Shown here one piece after another: positions 42,998 through 52,486 of a stretch of 64,000 nt of DNA. The DNA is taken from NCBI GenBank assembly GCA_039819785.1, contig JBCBRH010000005.1:1-64000 (forward strand), read 5' to 3'. Each line of letters opens with the position of its first letter. Within the stretch, counting starts at the first letter, position 1. The notes beneath the pieces are model-generated. The model worked only from the letters and a program-made list of their open reading frames with translations, was not told where the DNA came from and ran no database searches. The DNA is from JBCBRD01 sp039819785. Lineage in GTDB: Bacteria; Pseudomonadota; Alphaproteobacteria; Rhizobiales; Hyphomicrobiaceae. The translations under genes and the position numbers were made by a program.

Positions 42998-44233
42998 ATG
43001 CCAAACATAGCAGCGCCCAGCAAACCCAAGCACCTGAAAGCCCTCGCCCTGACCGTCGCAGCAATGGCAACCATCTGCCTGCCGCCCCTGGCGCATGCTG
43101 CCTGTCAGAACACCCAGTCTTTTTCCAGCTGGCTGTCGGGCTACAAAAAACAGGCAGCGGCCGAAGGGATTTCCAGACGCACCATCCAGCGCGCACTTGG
43201 CGGTATACAATTGTCGCGAAAGGTCATTCGCCGGGACCGCCGGCAGGGCTTTTTTGCACAGGGCTTCGACACGTTCTCGAAGAAGCTCGCAACAAATTAC
43301 CGGATGAACGCCGGTCGAAAGCAGATCAAAAAATACCGCAGGTTCTTTGATCGGGCTCAATCCGAATTTGGGGTGCCCCCGGAAGTGATTACCGCGTTCT
43401 GGGCCCTCGAAAGCGACTTCGGTGCAGGCATGGGCAAGTTCTCAGTCCTGACCGCACTGGCAACCTTGGCCTATGATTGTCGGCGCAAGGAGCTGTTCAC
43501 CGGTGAATTGACCGCAGCCTTGAAGATCATCGACAAGGGCGATCTGAACCCCGAGGACATGATCGGATCATGGGCGGGCGAACTGGGCCAGGTCCAGTTC
43601 CTACCACGGCACTACCTCGAACACGCCATCGACTACGACGGCAATGGCCGCGCAAACCTGTTCACGAACAACGGCGACATCATCGGCACAACGGCAGCCT
43701 TTATCAAACACCTCGGCTGGAAAGCCGGAGAGCCTTGGCTCCACGAGGTCCGGGTTCCGCGTCAGTTGCCATGGGATCAAGCCGAGCTTGATATCAAGCA
43801 CCCACGATCGCAGTGGGCTGCCTGGGGTGTGAGACGTGCTGATGGTTCGCCACTTCCAGCCGATAGCCAGCCCGCTTCGCTGCTGCTCCCGATGGGCCGG
43901 TTCGGGCCAGCCTTCCTCGCCTACCCGAATTTTGACATCTACACTCAGTGGAACAATTCGCTGAATTACTCGACGACGGCGGCCTACCTCGCAACACGGA
44001 TTGCCGGTGCCGCCTCAATGAAGGGCCGCGATCGCAAATTTCCACGGCTCGATGTGAAACAGATCAAACAGATGCAGCGCACGTTGACGAGGCGCGGCTT
44101 TGACGTTGGCAAAGCTGATGGCATCGTGGGCGCCAAAACACGCGCAGCGGTCCGCGCTATGCAGAAGAAATATGGGTTGCCAGCTGACGGTTTCCCCACG
44201 CCATCACTGCTGAACAAGCTAAGAGCGTCCTGA
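42998..44233 (+). CDS. MltB-type lytic murein transglycosylase with PG-binding domain
   Basis: A secreted lytic transglycosylase of 411 residues. A signal peptide ends near residue 35 ('PPLAHAA'). The SLT domain has catalytic Glu138 in 'ITAFWALESDFGAG' and the downstream 'SWAGELGQVQFLPRHYLEHA'. A peptidoglycan-binding domain occupies about the last 60 residues ('QMQRTLTRRGFDVGKADGIV'). It cleaves glycan strands with formation of anhydromuropeptides. The ATG at 42998 fits the signal peptide, with GAGGA upstream. Confidence 0.92.
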   Translation: MPNIAAPSKPKHLKALALTVAAMATICLPPLAHAACQNTQSFSSWLSGYKKQAAAEGISRRTIQRALGGIQLSRKVIRRDRRQGFFAQGFDTFSKKLATNYRMNAGRKQIKKYRRFFDRAQSEFGVPPEVITAFWALESDFGAGMGKFSVLTALATLAYDCRRKELFTGELTAALKIIDKGDLNPEDMIGSWAGELGQVQFLPRHYLEHAIDYDGNGRANLFTNNGDIIGTTAAFIKHLGWKAGEPWLHEVRVPRQLPWDQAELDIKHPRSQWAAWGVRRADGSPLPADSQPASLLLPMGRFGPAFLAYPNFDIYTQWNNSLNYSTTAAYLATRIAGAASMKGRDRKFPRLDVKQIKQMQRTLTRRGFDVGKADGIVGAKTRAAVRAMQKKYGLPADGFPTPSLLNKLRAS

Positions 44234-44445
44234 TAACGTGATGAAAATCAGACTATTAGTTGCCATTAACTAAGTCTTAAGACCTACGCAGTTGTGACAC
44301 GGGCTTCCGTTAATGTGCCGTTAGAAGCGGTCAGCAACTCCGTGCTGCTGCGATTTGCCCAGGAACGCTCGGTGAAACGGAATCGCTTGGTCACATGATC
44401 AGCCGCGTTCACCCAACCGACGCACGGTCACAAAGGACATTCAAA

Positions 44446-45786
44446 ATGGCGAAGAACGACACGGCACTTGAGCTCTCCGACAAGGGCGGCAACGTCAGCG
44501 TGAAACTCGACGGTGCCAAAGGCAACGTCGATCTCGGTGGCGGTGGGCACAACGGCGACATCTACATGATGAACGCCGATGGGGACATGTGCGTGCATAT
44601 TGACGGCGGGAACTCAAACTTCATGGCTGGCGGCTTCGGCAGCCAGGGTGACATCGCCCTCTTGAACACCAACGGCATCCAGACCATCCATCTCGATGGC
44701 GGTGACGCGAACCTCACGATGGGCGGAGACGGTGCACAGGGCGACATCGTGGTCCAAAACGGCTACGGCAAAACCACCGTCCATATCGATGGCGGCGACG
44801 GCAACATCACGCTTGGCGGCAATGGCGCGGAAGGAGACCTCGGTCTCATCAACGAGCGCGGCAAACAAACCGTTCACATCGATGGCGGTGAAGGCAACAT
44901 TACGCTCGGCAGTAACGGCAGCCAGGGCGACCTGACACTGCTCGATCACCGTGGCAAGCAGACTATCGCGCTCGATGGCGGTGAAGGCAACGTGTTGCTG
45001 GGCGGTGGCGGTGCCGAAGGTGACCTGGTCTTTGTGAACGGGCGCGGCCGCCAGACAATTCACATCGATGGTGGCGATGCAAACATCTCCATGGGTGGCA
45101 ACGGCACCGTCGGTGACATCACGCTATACCATCGCAAGGGTCAGCAGACGATCCACCTCGATGGCGGCGATGGCAACATCACACTGGGCGGCAACGGCGC
45201 GGAAGGTGACATCGGCCTCGTCGACGAACGTGGCCAGCAGACCGTCCATATCGACGGTGGAGAAGGCAATGCAACATTCGGCGGCAACGGAGCCGATGGC
45301 GATATCGTCATGCTCGATGACCGAGGGCAGCCGACCATTCACCTGGACGGCGGCGAAGGGAACGTCACGCTAGGTGGCAACGGCCACGACGGCGACATCA
45401 TGATGACGACGTCACACGGAACGGTTCGCATTGAGCTTGAGGCCCACGACGGCAACATCCGCGCCAACGATCCCGACGGAAACACCACCGTGGAGATCAT
45501 CGGCGGGTCGGGTGAAATCAAAGTCAAAGGCAAGAACATCAAGGGCGCCGACCACGTGTTTGAAACCGGCTATGAGCTAAAACCTCTCAGTGATGTCGAA
45601 ACCTTCATCGCCGCCAACAGCCACCTCCCAGGCATTGCACCGGCAAAAGCGATGCGCCAAGATGGTGTGGCGATCACCGACTTCACGATGCAGCTTCTTG
45701 AAAAAATCGAAGAGTTGACGCTTCACACGATCCGCCAGGACAAGCGCATTGCTGCGCTAGAAAAGCATATGAAAACAAAGGCTTGA
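44446..45786 (+). CDS. Ten-fold 31-residue repeat protein, probable beta-solenoid
   Basis: A 446-residue protein. Residues 16-325 are exactly ten tandem 31-residue units, consensus 'QTIHIDGGDGNITLGGNG' then 'AEGDIGLVDERG'. Each unit has three short strands split by Gly/Asp turns, as expected for a beta-solenoid. After a transition the C-terminal part has 'LKPLSDVETFIAANSHLPGI', 'AMRQDGVAITDF' and a coiled coil (about 405-446). That LPGI module is common at the C-terminus of tail-fibre-like and surface repeat proteins, where it may trimerise. No signal peptide is present. AAGGA precedes the ATG at 44446. A terminator follows. Confidence 0.75.
   Translation: MAKNDTALELSDKGGNVSVKLDGAKGNVDLGGGGHNGDIYMMNADGDMCVHIDGGNSNFMAGGFGSQGDIALLNTNGIQTIHLDGGDANLTMGGDGAQGDIVVQNGYGKTTVHIDGGDGNITLGGNGAEGDLGLINERGKQTVHIDGGEGNITLGSNGSQGDLTLLDHRGKQTIALDGGEGNVLLGGGGAEGDLVFVNGRGRQTIHIDGGDANISMGGNGTVGDITLYHRKGQQTIHLDGGDGNITLGGNGAEGDIGLVDERGQQTVHIDGGEGNATFGGNGADGDIVMLDDRGQPTIHLDGGEGNVTLGGNGHDGDIMMTTSHGTVRIELEAHDGNIRANDPDGNTTVEIIGGSGEIKVKGKNIKGADHVFETGYELKPLSDVETFIAANSHLPGIAPAKAMRQDGVAITDFTMQLLEKIEELTLHTIRQDKRIAALEKHMKTKA
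44491..45420 (+). repeat. Ten tandem 93-bp coding repeats
   Basis: Ten in-frame units of 93 bases inside the repeat protein gene, with no insertion or deletion between units. The DNA copies differ more than the protein copies, mostly at third positions, indicating selection on the protein and age rather than recent expansion. Confidence 0.85.
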
Positions 45787-45818
45787 GAGAAGAGACCAGA
45801 GTCCCGAGAGCGCACAAC

Positions 45819-45848
45819 AAGGGCGGACATTTAGGTCCGCCCTTTTTT
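45819..45848 (+). terminator. Rho-independent terminator
   Basis: A perfect 10-bp stem (45819-45828, 45835-45844) with a 6-base loop, followed by T residues. It ends the repeat protein gene. Confidence 0.93.
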
Positions 45849-45905
45849 AATGGGCAATGCTGTTCACTGACAGGAACGGTCCGGCGACCGCCGCGAGGCC
45901 AATTA

Positions 45906-45939
45906 GAGCCTGCTTTTCGTGGACACACAAAGCAGGCTC
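45906..45939. repeat. Intergenic inverted repeat
   Basis: An 11-bp perfect inverted repeat with a 12-base loop, lying between converging genes. It is just left of a longer palindromic element and starts with the same four bases GAGC. Confidence 0.6.
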
Positions 45940-45954
45940 AAAGCTCTTGATTTG

Positions 45955-46002
45955 GAGCATGTTCCGGGCGGAAAACCGCGTACACTTTTCCTGAACATGC
46001 TC
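45955..46002. repeat. Rhizobial-type palindromic intergenic element
   Basis: Arms GAGCATGTTC and GAACATGCTC enclose a segment with CCGGGCGGAAAACCG and CACTTTTCC. The form GAGCATG...GGAAAA...CATGCTC matches the short palindromic repeats that are abundant between genes in Hyphomicrobiales. It touches the last base of the ndh-type gene's stop codon. Confidence 0.65.
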
Positions 46003-47381
46003 TAATGCAGCTTCACGTGCGGCTCGGTGCGGCGCGTAATCGTGCGTGACAGCGTATCGAGAAACACCTTCGAAAAGCCATGCAACGCCCACTGGTGCAT
46101 CTTGTAAAGCGAGCGGTACATCATCTTGGCAAAGAAGCCCTCAACCATCATCGAGCGGCCCGAGATAAAGCCCATAAGGCTGCCGACCGTGGTGTATTCG
46201 CCCAAAGACACCAGCGATCCAAAGTCGTGGTACTTGAACGGCTTCAGGGCCTGTCTCTTCATCTTCCGGCGGATACTGCCAACAAGGTGCGATGCCATTT
46301 GGTGGGCAGCCTGCGCCCGAGGCGGGATCGGCGATTTTGCACCGGTCGGCAGAAGATAGGCGCAGTCCCCCAGCACGAAAATGTCGTCATCTTTTGTGGT
46401 TTGCAGCGTGTCGCGGACAACCAAAGTGTTGGCCCGGCTCACCTCAAGTCCATCGAGGTTGCTCAAGACTTTTGGACCCTGAACCCCGGCAGCCCAGACA
46501 ACCAGCGTCGCTGGAATAAAGTCCCCGCTTTGAAGCGTCACCCCATCTTCGTTGACCTGAGTGACGCGTGCGCCCGTGCGAACATCAACACCCAAGCCCA
46601 CAAGCGATTCCGTCGTCGCCTTGGAAAGCCGTTCGGGCAAGGCTGGGACAATCCGGTCGGCAGCTTCGATCAGTGTGATCTTGATGTCCTGCTCCGCATC
46701 GACCTGATCGAGACCAAAAGCCACCACGCCGCGGGCTGTCTTATGCAACTGCGCCGACAATTCGGTTCCGGTTGCGCCTGCGCCGATGATGGCGACATGC
46801 AATTGACCAGGCACCACGGGCTTGCCTTGCGCATGTGCCCGCAGACACGCATTGATCAGCCGGCGGTTGAACCGTTCCGCCTGTTCTGGGGTGTCCAGCA
46901 TGATGGCGTGCTCTTTGACGCCTGGTGTTCCAAAGTCGTTCGAGACGGAGCCGATGGCAATCACGAGCGTATCGTATCGAAAGGACCGCTTCGGTGTAAT
47001 CTCGCGGCCCTCTTCGTCAAACGTCGCATCGCAATGGACAAGTTTGTTTGCGCGGTCGACACCGATCATTTCGCCGAACCGGTACTGAAACCCATGCCAA
47101 TGCGCCTGCGCGATATAATCGAGTTCGTGGCGCGACACATCCATGCTGCCCGCGGCGATCTCGTGGAGCAATGGCTTCCAGATATGCGTGCGTGACCGGT
47201 CGATCAGCGTGACATGGGCTTTCTTCTTGCGGCCCAGTTTGTCGCCAAGCGTTGTCGCGAGTTCAAGCCCGCCCGCACCTCCGCCGACGACAATGATTTT
47301 GTGTTGGTCTTCGGGACCCGAGACCAGCATCGAATGATCGGTATGTGCCGTCGCAGATTGTGCCAGCGATGCATCCGCCAT
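46002..47381 (-). CDS. Type II NADH dehydrogenase-like NAD(P)/FAD oxidoreductase
   Basis: A 459-residue flavoprotein of the NDH-2 family. The FAD site is 'KIIVVGGGAGGLELATTLGD', the NADH site 'VAIIGAGATGTELSAQLHKT', and the later flavin contact 'DIFVLGDCAYLLP'. NDH-2 enzymes pass electrons from NADH to quinone at the inner membrane without pumping protons. The C-terminal region has amphipathic helices for membrane binding. AAAGGAA lies before the ATG. It begins 12 bases after pheT and may be co-transcribed with it. Confidence 0.88.
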   Translation of the reverse strand: MADASLAQSATAHTDHSMLVSGPEDQHKIIVVGGGAGGLELATTLGDKLGRKKKAHVTLIDRSRTHIWKPLLHEIAAGSMDVSRHELDYIAQAHWHGFQYRFGEMIGVDRANKLVHCDATFDEEGREITPKRSFRYDTLVIAIGSVSNDFGTPGVKEHAIMLDTPEQAERFNRRLINACLRAHAQGKPVVPGQLHVAIIGAGATGTELSAQLHKTARGVVAFGLDQVDAEQDIKITLIEAADRIVPALPERLSKATTESLVGLGVDVRTGARVTQVNEDGVTLQSGDFIPATLVVWAAGVQGPKVLSNLDGLEVSRANTLVVRDTLQTTKDDDIFVLGDCAYLLPTGAKSPIPPRAQAAHQMASHLVGSIRRKMKRQALKPFKYHDFGSLVSLGEYTTVGSLMGFISGRSMMVEGFFAKMMYRSLYKMHQWALHGFSKVFLDTLSRTITRRTEPHVKLH

Positions 47382-47393
47382 GTTCGTGTTCCT

Positions 47394-49838
47394 TTAACCT
47401 CTGATCTCGCCGCCAGTCGCCTTCTTAACAGCGGCGATCACCTTGTCGGAGACGGCTTCAATATCCTTGTCGGTCAGCGTTTCGTCCATGGGCTGTAAGG
47501 TCACTTCCACCGCCAATGACTTTCGCCCTTGCTCGGCAAGCGCACCACCTGCGAAAACATCGAAGATGCTCACGTCCGAAATCAGCGTTTTATCGGCGCC
47601 CCGCGCGGCTTTGACGACATCGCCCGCGGCCGTGTCGTGATTAACCACAAAGGCAAAGTCCCGTCGGACGGGCATCAGATCGCCAGCACGCATGGGGGCC
47701 ATGGCGCGCGTTGCTCTCTTCTTGCCTCCCGGGAATGCGTCGAGAAAAATTTCAAACGCAACCGTTGGCGCATCATCAAGACCCAAGGCCTTGAGCGTGC
47801 GCGGGTTCACCACGCCGAAATGCGCCAGGATCGTTTTCGGCCCAAGCCGCAAGGTCCCGGATTGGCCGAGATGATACCAGGCGGGAGCGTCCCGTGTGAT
47901 CTGCGGCTTGTCGGGGTCCAGCCCCAGGCTCGCAAGGACAGCCATCACGTCGGCCTTGGCATCGAACGCGGTCACATCTGGCGCAGCTCCGGCCCAATGG
48001 CGTCCACTTCCGCTATGCCCGGCGGTTCCGGTGCGCAAACCGGCGGCAATGATCCGCTGGTCGTTTTCAGATGCGCCCCGGTAGGCCTGACCAAGTTCAA
48101 ACAGCGCAGCATCTTCAAACCCGCGATTGCGATTGCGCTGCGCCGCACTCAGTAGTCCGGGCAGCAGCGAGGGACGCATGGTCGAAAGATCGACCGAAAT
48201 CGGATTGTCCAGTTGGACGATGTCACCATCCCCAACAAACGTTTCCGCTTCGATGCGCGGAATGAAAGACCATGTAATCGCTTCGACCAAACCCCGGGCA
48301 GCCAACGTGCGGCGGGCACGCCGGGATTGTTTCTGAGCCTGTGTCAGTGTGGGGCGTGCAACGCCTTCAAGGGCTGCGAGCGGAGTGGACGGTACATTGT
48401 CGATCCGCGCGATCCGCACGACTTCTTCGACGAGATCAGCAGACCCTTCCACATCCGGCCGCCAGCTTGGAACACCCACCTGCAATGTGCCCGCCTCGCC
48501 ATCCACGACATCGAATTCGAGGTCGGTCAGGATACGTTTGATATGCGCATCGGGAAGCGTAAGCCCGGTCAGTTTTGCAACGCGTGCCGGATCAAAATCG
48601 ATGCTGAGGTCTGGGTCAGGAACAACCCCGGCGATGGTTTTCTGGCTTGGCGTGCCGCCACAAATGTCGAGGATCATGCACGTCGCCAGATCAAGTCCTG
48701 GAATGACCGACTGCGGGTCGACACCACGCTCAAACCGATAACGCGCATCGGTATTCAACCCGGACTTGCGGCCCGTCGCTGCTGTACGGATGGGGTCAAA
48801 CCACGCGCTCTCAATCAGTACGCGTGTCGTCGCGTCCGTTGACCCGGTGGCAAGCCCGCCCATGACACCGCCAAGGCCGAGCACACCGCTGTCATCGGCA
48901 ATCACACACATTTCGTCATCGACCTCATAGGTCGCATCATCCAGACCGACAAAGCTTTCACCTTCCGCTCCCAGGCGCGCATGGATGGTGCCAGAGACTT
49001 TATCGGCATCGTAGACGTGGAGCGGCCGGCCAAGGTCATACGAGATATAGTTCGTGACATCGACAAGCGCGTTTTTTGGGCGCAGGCCGATCGCAGTCAG
49101 CCGCTGCTGGAGCCACTCTGGCGATGGGCCGTTCTTCACGCCTTCGATGATACGCCCGGCGAACACCGGGCAGGCATCTGCCGCCGCATCATCAAATCTC
49201 AGCTCAATCGCAATGGGGCACGCAACGTCGCCTTCGACGTCGGGTCCAACATCGCGGGCTGGCTTCAGCCGTCCCAGTCCAGCCGCCGCCAGATCGCGCG
49301 CAATCCCGCGCACGCCTGTGCAGTCCGGGCGGTTCGGTGTGAGTGCCACATCAAAGACCGGGTCGTTCAGTCCCAATGCATCGATGTAGCGTTCGCCGAC
49401 CTTGTCGCCAAGCGTCCCATCTACATCGAGAATGCCGTCGCTATCGTCAGATAACTCAAGTTCCGCAGCCGAACACATCATGCCATTGGAGACCACGCCC
49501 CGAACGGGCTTCTTCACCAAGGTGACGTCAAGGCCAGGAACATACGTCCCGATCGGCGCGAACACGGCGAGCATACCAGCCCGCGCGTTCGGTGCACCGC
49601 ACACCACCTCTACCGTTGGCTTCCCCGGCGCAACTTCAACCTGTAACACCTGGAGTTTGTCGGCATCTGGATGCTTCGCAGCCTCGACAACCCGAGCGAT
49701 CGTGAAAGCACCCAGCGTCTCAGCTGGATCTTCAATGCCGTCAACCTCAAGCCCAATCGCTGACAGCGCTGTCGAAAGCTCTTCAGTTGTCGCCTCTGTC
49801 TCGAGGTGATCCTTGAGCCAACCCAATGTAAATTTCAT
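47394..49838 (-). CDS. pheT: Phenylalanine-tRNA ligase beta subunit
   Basis: PheT, 814 residues, close to the usual 795-810. The N-terminal OB/tRNA-binding domain (about 39-150, 'FTIARVVEAAKHPDADKLQV'), B3/B4 editing domain, B5 domain, synthetase-like core and C-terminal FDX-ACB domain ('PMRAGDLMPVRRDFAFVVNH') are all in order. With PheS it forms the alpha2-beta2 enzyme that charges tRNA-Phe. An unrelated membrane-protein gene separates it from pheS. Confidence 0.97.
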   Translation of the reverse strand: MKFTLGWLKDHLETEATTEELSTALSAIGLEVDGIEDPAETLGAFTIARVVEAAKHPDADKLQVLQVEVAPGKPTVEVVCGAPNARAGMLAVFAPIGTYVPGLDVTLVKKPVRGVVSNGMMCSAAELELSDDSDGILDVDGTLGDKVGERYIDALGLNDPVFDVALTPNRPDCTGVRGIARDLAAAGLGRLKPARDVGPDVEGDVACPIAIELRFDDAAADACPVFAGRIIEGVKNGPSPEWLQQRLTAIGLRPKNALVDVTNYISYDLGRPLHVYDADKVSGTIHARLGAEGESFVGLDDATYEVDDEMCVIADDSGVLGLGGVMGGLATGSTDATTRVLIESAWFDPIRTAATGRKSGLNTDARYRFERGVDPQSVIPGLDLATCMILDICGGTPSQKTIAGVVPDPDLSIDFDPARVAKLTGLTLPDAHIKRILTDLEFDVVDGEAGTLQVGVPSWRPDVEGSADLVEEVVRIARIDNVPSTPLAALEGVARPTLTQAQKQSRRARRTLAARGLVEAITWSFIPRIEAETFVGDGDIVQLDNPISVDLSTMRPSLLPGLLSAAQRNRNRGFEDAALFELGQAYRGASENDQRIIAAGLRTGTAGHSGSGRHWAGAAPDVTAFDAKADVMAVLASLGLDPDKPQITRDAPAWYHLGQSGTLRLGPKTILAHFGVVNPRTLKALGLDDAPTVAFEIFLDAFPGGKKRATRAMAPMRAGDLMPVRRDFAFVVNHDTAAGDVVKAARGADKTLISDVSIFDVFAGGALAEQGRKSLAVEVTLQPMDETLTDKDIEAVSDKVIAAVKKATGGEIRG

Positions 49839-50048
49839 CTCAAACGCTTTCTGGGATTTCGTGCACGATCATGGCCGCCCGGGGCGGGGACGTGCCGGTT
49901 GTGGTCCGTGCAGCATAGTTTTTCATGTGGTTCAAGAACTGCCGCCCGGCTTGTTCTTTTGTCGGCCGGCTGCTTCTGGCATGAGTTCCATGAAATTCCA
50001 ATTTTTATGCCCGGCAGGATGAAAAACCACCAGAGCCAACGCCTGCCA

Positions 50049-50648
50049 TCAAGCCGGGGTGCTGGACTTCTTTTTTGAGTGCAACCGGAAACGGCGGCGT
50101 TTATTTTGCGGCGCAGGCGAAGCCGCCGCGGCGTCGTCAAGCAGTGTCCGTCGCGCCTGCCGGATGCGAACCCAGATATAGGCAAACGAGAATGCGATCC
50201 GGATCAACGTCAACGCGAAGTAGATCCGGAACACAAAACAATACATGACGAACCAGCCATTGGAGCGGTCCATCAAAAGCGTTGTGGCGCGCATTTCGAA
50301 GTGTTCCATCACATCGAAAAAGCCACCCCGCAAAACAAGGTCCAGGCCGAAGAAGGCAGCCCCAATGGGCCCAGCCACGACCTGCTCGCCATCAGAGGTG
50401 ACGTACAAGATGTTGCCGTCTGATTGCAGCGCCAAGCAACTGATAACAAAAAGGATATAGAACACGAGCATTGAAATGCCCATGGATTGGTAATAGCGGA
50501 TGACGTACTTCAGCGTATCGCCGGAAAAGCCATACTGCACCCATTCGTCAAGGTCGCGGTGCTTGGTGTCGTGGTAAAACCAGGTCAGGAACGCAACGAC
50601 CACCATCGCCACGGACAGTCCTATCGCAAGTCCTACAGAAAGCGACAT
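50049..50648 (-). CDS. Hypothetical multi-pass membrane protein between pheS and pheT
   Basis: A 199-residue membrane protein. Hydrophobic segments are at about 4-25, 56-74, 95-112 and 130-158, and the C-terminal 30 residues are basic ('NKRRRFRLHSKKKSS'). There is no signature that I recognise. Its place inside the pheS-pheT interval on the same strand is typical of lineage-specific genes in alphaproteobacterial pheST loci. The 210-base gap to pheT shows no further gene. Confidence 0.7.
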   Translation of the reverse strand: MSLSVGLAIGLSVAMVVVAFLTWFYHDTKHRDLDEWVQYGFSGDTLKYVIRYYQSMGISMLVFYILFVISCLALQSDGNILYVTSDGEQVVAGPIGAAFFGLDLVLRGGFFDVMEHFEMRATTLLMDRSNGWFVMYCFVFRIYFALTLIRIAFSFAYIWVRIRQARRTLLDDAAAASPAPQNKRRRFRLHSKKKSSTPA

Positions 50649-50723
50649 GGCAACCGTTTCAATCCTTCACGCACACGTGCCAATGACTCCGGACCAAGGC
50701 CGTCCGAGACGGCAACCAGCACG

Positions 50724-51836
50724 TCACCCCCTGCTTAGACCACCTGCAACAGTCGGTACATCCAGCATCGAAAATCCATAGTGCTTCAGCCACCGCAGAT
50801 CGCCACCGAAGAAAGCCCGCAAATCCGGCAACCCGTACTTCAGCATCGCCATCCGGTCGATGCCCATACCGAAAGCAAAGCCCTGGTAAACTTCGGGATC
50901 AAGCCCGCAGTTGCGCAGGACGTTTGGGTGAACCATGCCGCAACCCCCGATCTCCAGCCATGACCCTGGCTTTCCGATGGCAGCTGCATCGATATCAATC
51001 TCGGCAGAAGGTTCGGTGAACGGAAAATAAGACGCCCGATAGCGCATCTTCACATCGTCCACTTCGAAGAACGCTTTGCACATTTCTTCAAGCGTCCATT
51101 TCAGATGCCCGAAGTGCGTTTCGGTATCAATGACCAGCGCTTCGATCTGGTGAAACATCGGCGTATGGGTCTGATCGGAATCACAGCGGTAGACGCGACC
51201 TGGAGCGATGATCCTGATCGGTGGTTTTTGGGTGAGCATGGTGCGGATCTGAACGGGTGATGTGTGCGTGCGCAACACCATGCGCGAACCGTCGTCGCCT
51301 GCCGGAAAATAGAACGTGTCATGTTCCTGGCGCGCTGGATGCTCTTCTGGAATGTTCAACTTGCTGAAGTTGTAATCGTCCGTCTCGATGTCCGGGCCTT
51401 CGGCGACAGCGAAGCCGAGATCAGCGAAAATCTCGGACAGTTCGTCCATCACCTGGCTCACCGGATGAATACGCCCCTCGGCAACCGGCCCAATGCGGAC
51501 GGGCAGGGTCACGTCTGCCGTTTCGTTGGCCAGCCGCGCATCAAGCGCTGCATCTTCCAGCGCCGCTAAGCGTTTTTCCAGCGCGTCACTGACCCGCGCT
51601 TTGATCGCGTTCACCGTCTGGCCAAACGCCTTTCTGTCTTCCGCTGGCATTTTCCCCAGTCGGCCCATCTGAGCCGACAAACGCCCTTTTTTCCCGAGCG
51701 CCGATACGCGAACAGCTTCAATGGCAGAAAGATCGCCAGCGGTCTGAATGTCTTTGAGAAGTTCGGCTTCAAGTGTGGCCAGATCGCCAGTCTGAGGGTC
51801 GCCAGTCTGTGGATCGCCGGTCTTTGTATCGCTCAT
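50724..51836 (-). CDS. pheS: Phenylalanine-tRNA ligase alpha subunit
   Basis: PheS, 370 residues. Class II motif 2 region and the Phe-binding segment are visible in 'FYFPAGDDGSRMVLRTHTSP', 'VYRCDSDQTHTPMFHQIEAL' and motif 3 'FAFGMGIDRMAMLKYGLPDL'. The N-terminal coiled coil for tRNA is present after a short stretch of three tandem TGDPQ-like units. I prefer the ATG at 51836, with AGG upstream; a GTG at 51848 is possible. It follows rplT after about 250 bases that contain a short perfect hairpin (52021-52037). Confidence 0.97.
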   Translation of the reverse strand: MSDTKTGDPQTGDPQTGDLATLEAELLKDIQTAGDLSAIEAVRVSALGKKGRLSAQMGRLGKMPAEDRKAFGQTVNAIKARVSDALEKRLAALEDAALDARLANETADVTLPVRIGPVAEGRIHPVSQVMDELSEIFADLGFAVAEGPDIETDDYNFSKLNIPEEHPARQEHDTFYFPAGDDGSRMVLRTHTSPVQIRTMLTQKPPIRIIAPGRVYRCDSDQTHTPMFHQIEALVIDTETHFGHLKWTLEEMCKAFFEVDDVKMRYRASYFPFTEPSAEIDIDAAAIGKPGSWLEIGGCGMVHPNVLRNCGLDPEVYQGFAFGMGIDRMAMLKYGLPDLRAFFGGDLRWLKHYGFSMLDVPTVAGGLSRG

Positions 51837-52099
51837 GGGTGCGTTCACCTGGAATTTGGGCGCGTGCCTGCAATAGGACGGTAACCGGACCCACGGCGCA
51901 AGCCGACGTTCGAGAGCGCGAAATAACCCTGCCGCTCGTCCGGTCCGATACCAAATGGCGCATCCGATTGGAAGGTAGCCGCCAAACCATACGACGAAGC
52001 CGGAGCATCAGCTCATCAGATTTGGCGGTCTCGCCAAACCTGCGGGATTTATGCCTTGCCGGCGTGTCACCTACAACGCGCGCGCGTCAGCGCGAACCG

Positions 52100-52486
52100 T
52101 CAGGCCGTCGCCGCTTGAGCGTTTGCAACGGCGCTTGAGGCCTGCTCGACCAACGACTTGAACGCAGCGGCATCATGCACGGCGATATCAGCCAGCACCT
52201 TGCGGTCGATTTCGATCCCGGCCTTGTTCAACCCATCGATGAACCGGCCATAGGTCAGCGAATTCTCACTCGCCTCGCGTACAGCGGCGTTGATGCGCTG
52301 GATCCACAGCGAACGGAACGTCCGCTTCTTCCGTTTACGGTCGCGGTACTGGTACTGCATCGACCGGTCAACGGCGGCTTTGGCCGTACGGATCGTGTTT
52401 TTACGGCGTCCGTAATAACCGCTGGCGGCCTTAAGGACTTTTTTGTGTTTGGCGTGGGCGGTAACGCCGCGTTTAACTCGTGCCAT
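52100..52486 (-). CDS. rplT: 50S ribosomal protein L20
   Basis: L20, 128 residues, slightly longer than the usual 117-120 owing to an Ala-rich tail. The family N-terminus 'MARVKRGVTAHAKHKKVL' and 'QYRDRKRKKRTFRSLWIQRI' are clear. L20 is an early assembly protein and, in some bacteria, represses its own operon. It follows rpmI. Confidence 0.98.
   Translation of the reverse strand: MARVKRGVTAHAKHKKVLKAASGYYGRRKNTIRTAKAAVDRSMQYQYRDRKRKKRTFRSLWIQRINAAVREASENSLTYGRFIDGLNKAGIEIDRKVLADIAVHDAAAFKSLVEQASSAVANAQAATA

Noticed and set aside
44614..45342. Long minus-strand frames opposite the 31-residue repeats
   Set aside because: They arise from the periodic codon pattern of the repeat gene and have no independent support.
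46080..47195. A 371-codon plus-strand frame opposite the NADH dehydrogenase gene
   Set aside because: It is the complementary shadow of a clearly recognised flavoprotein and has no family features.
52021..52037. A terminator between rplT and pheS
   Set aside because: A perfect 7-bp hairpin is present but without a T run on either strand, so I note it only as a hairpin.
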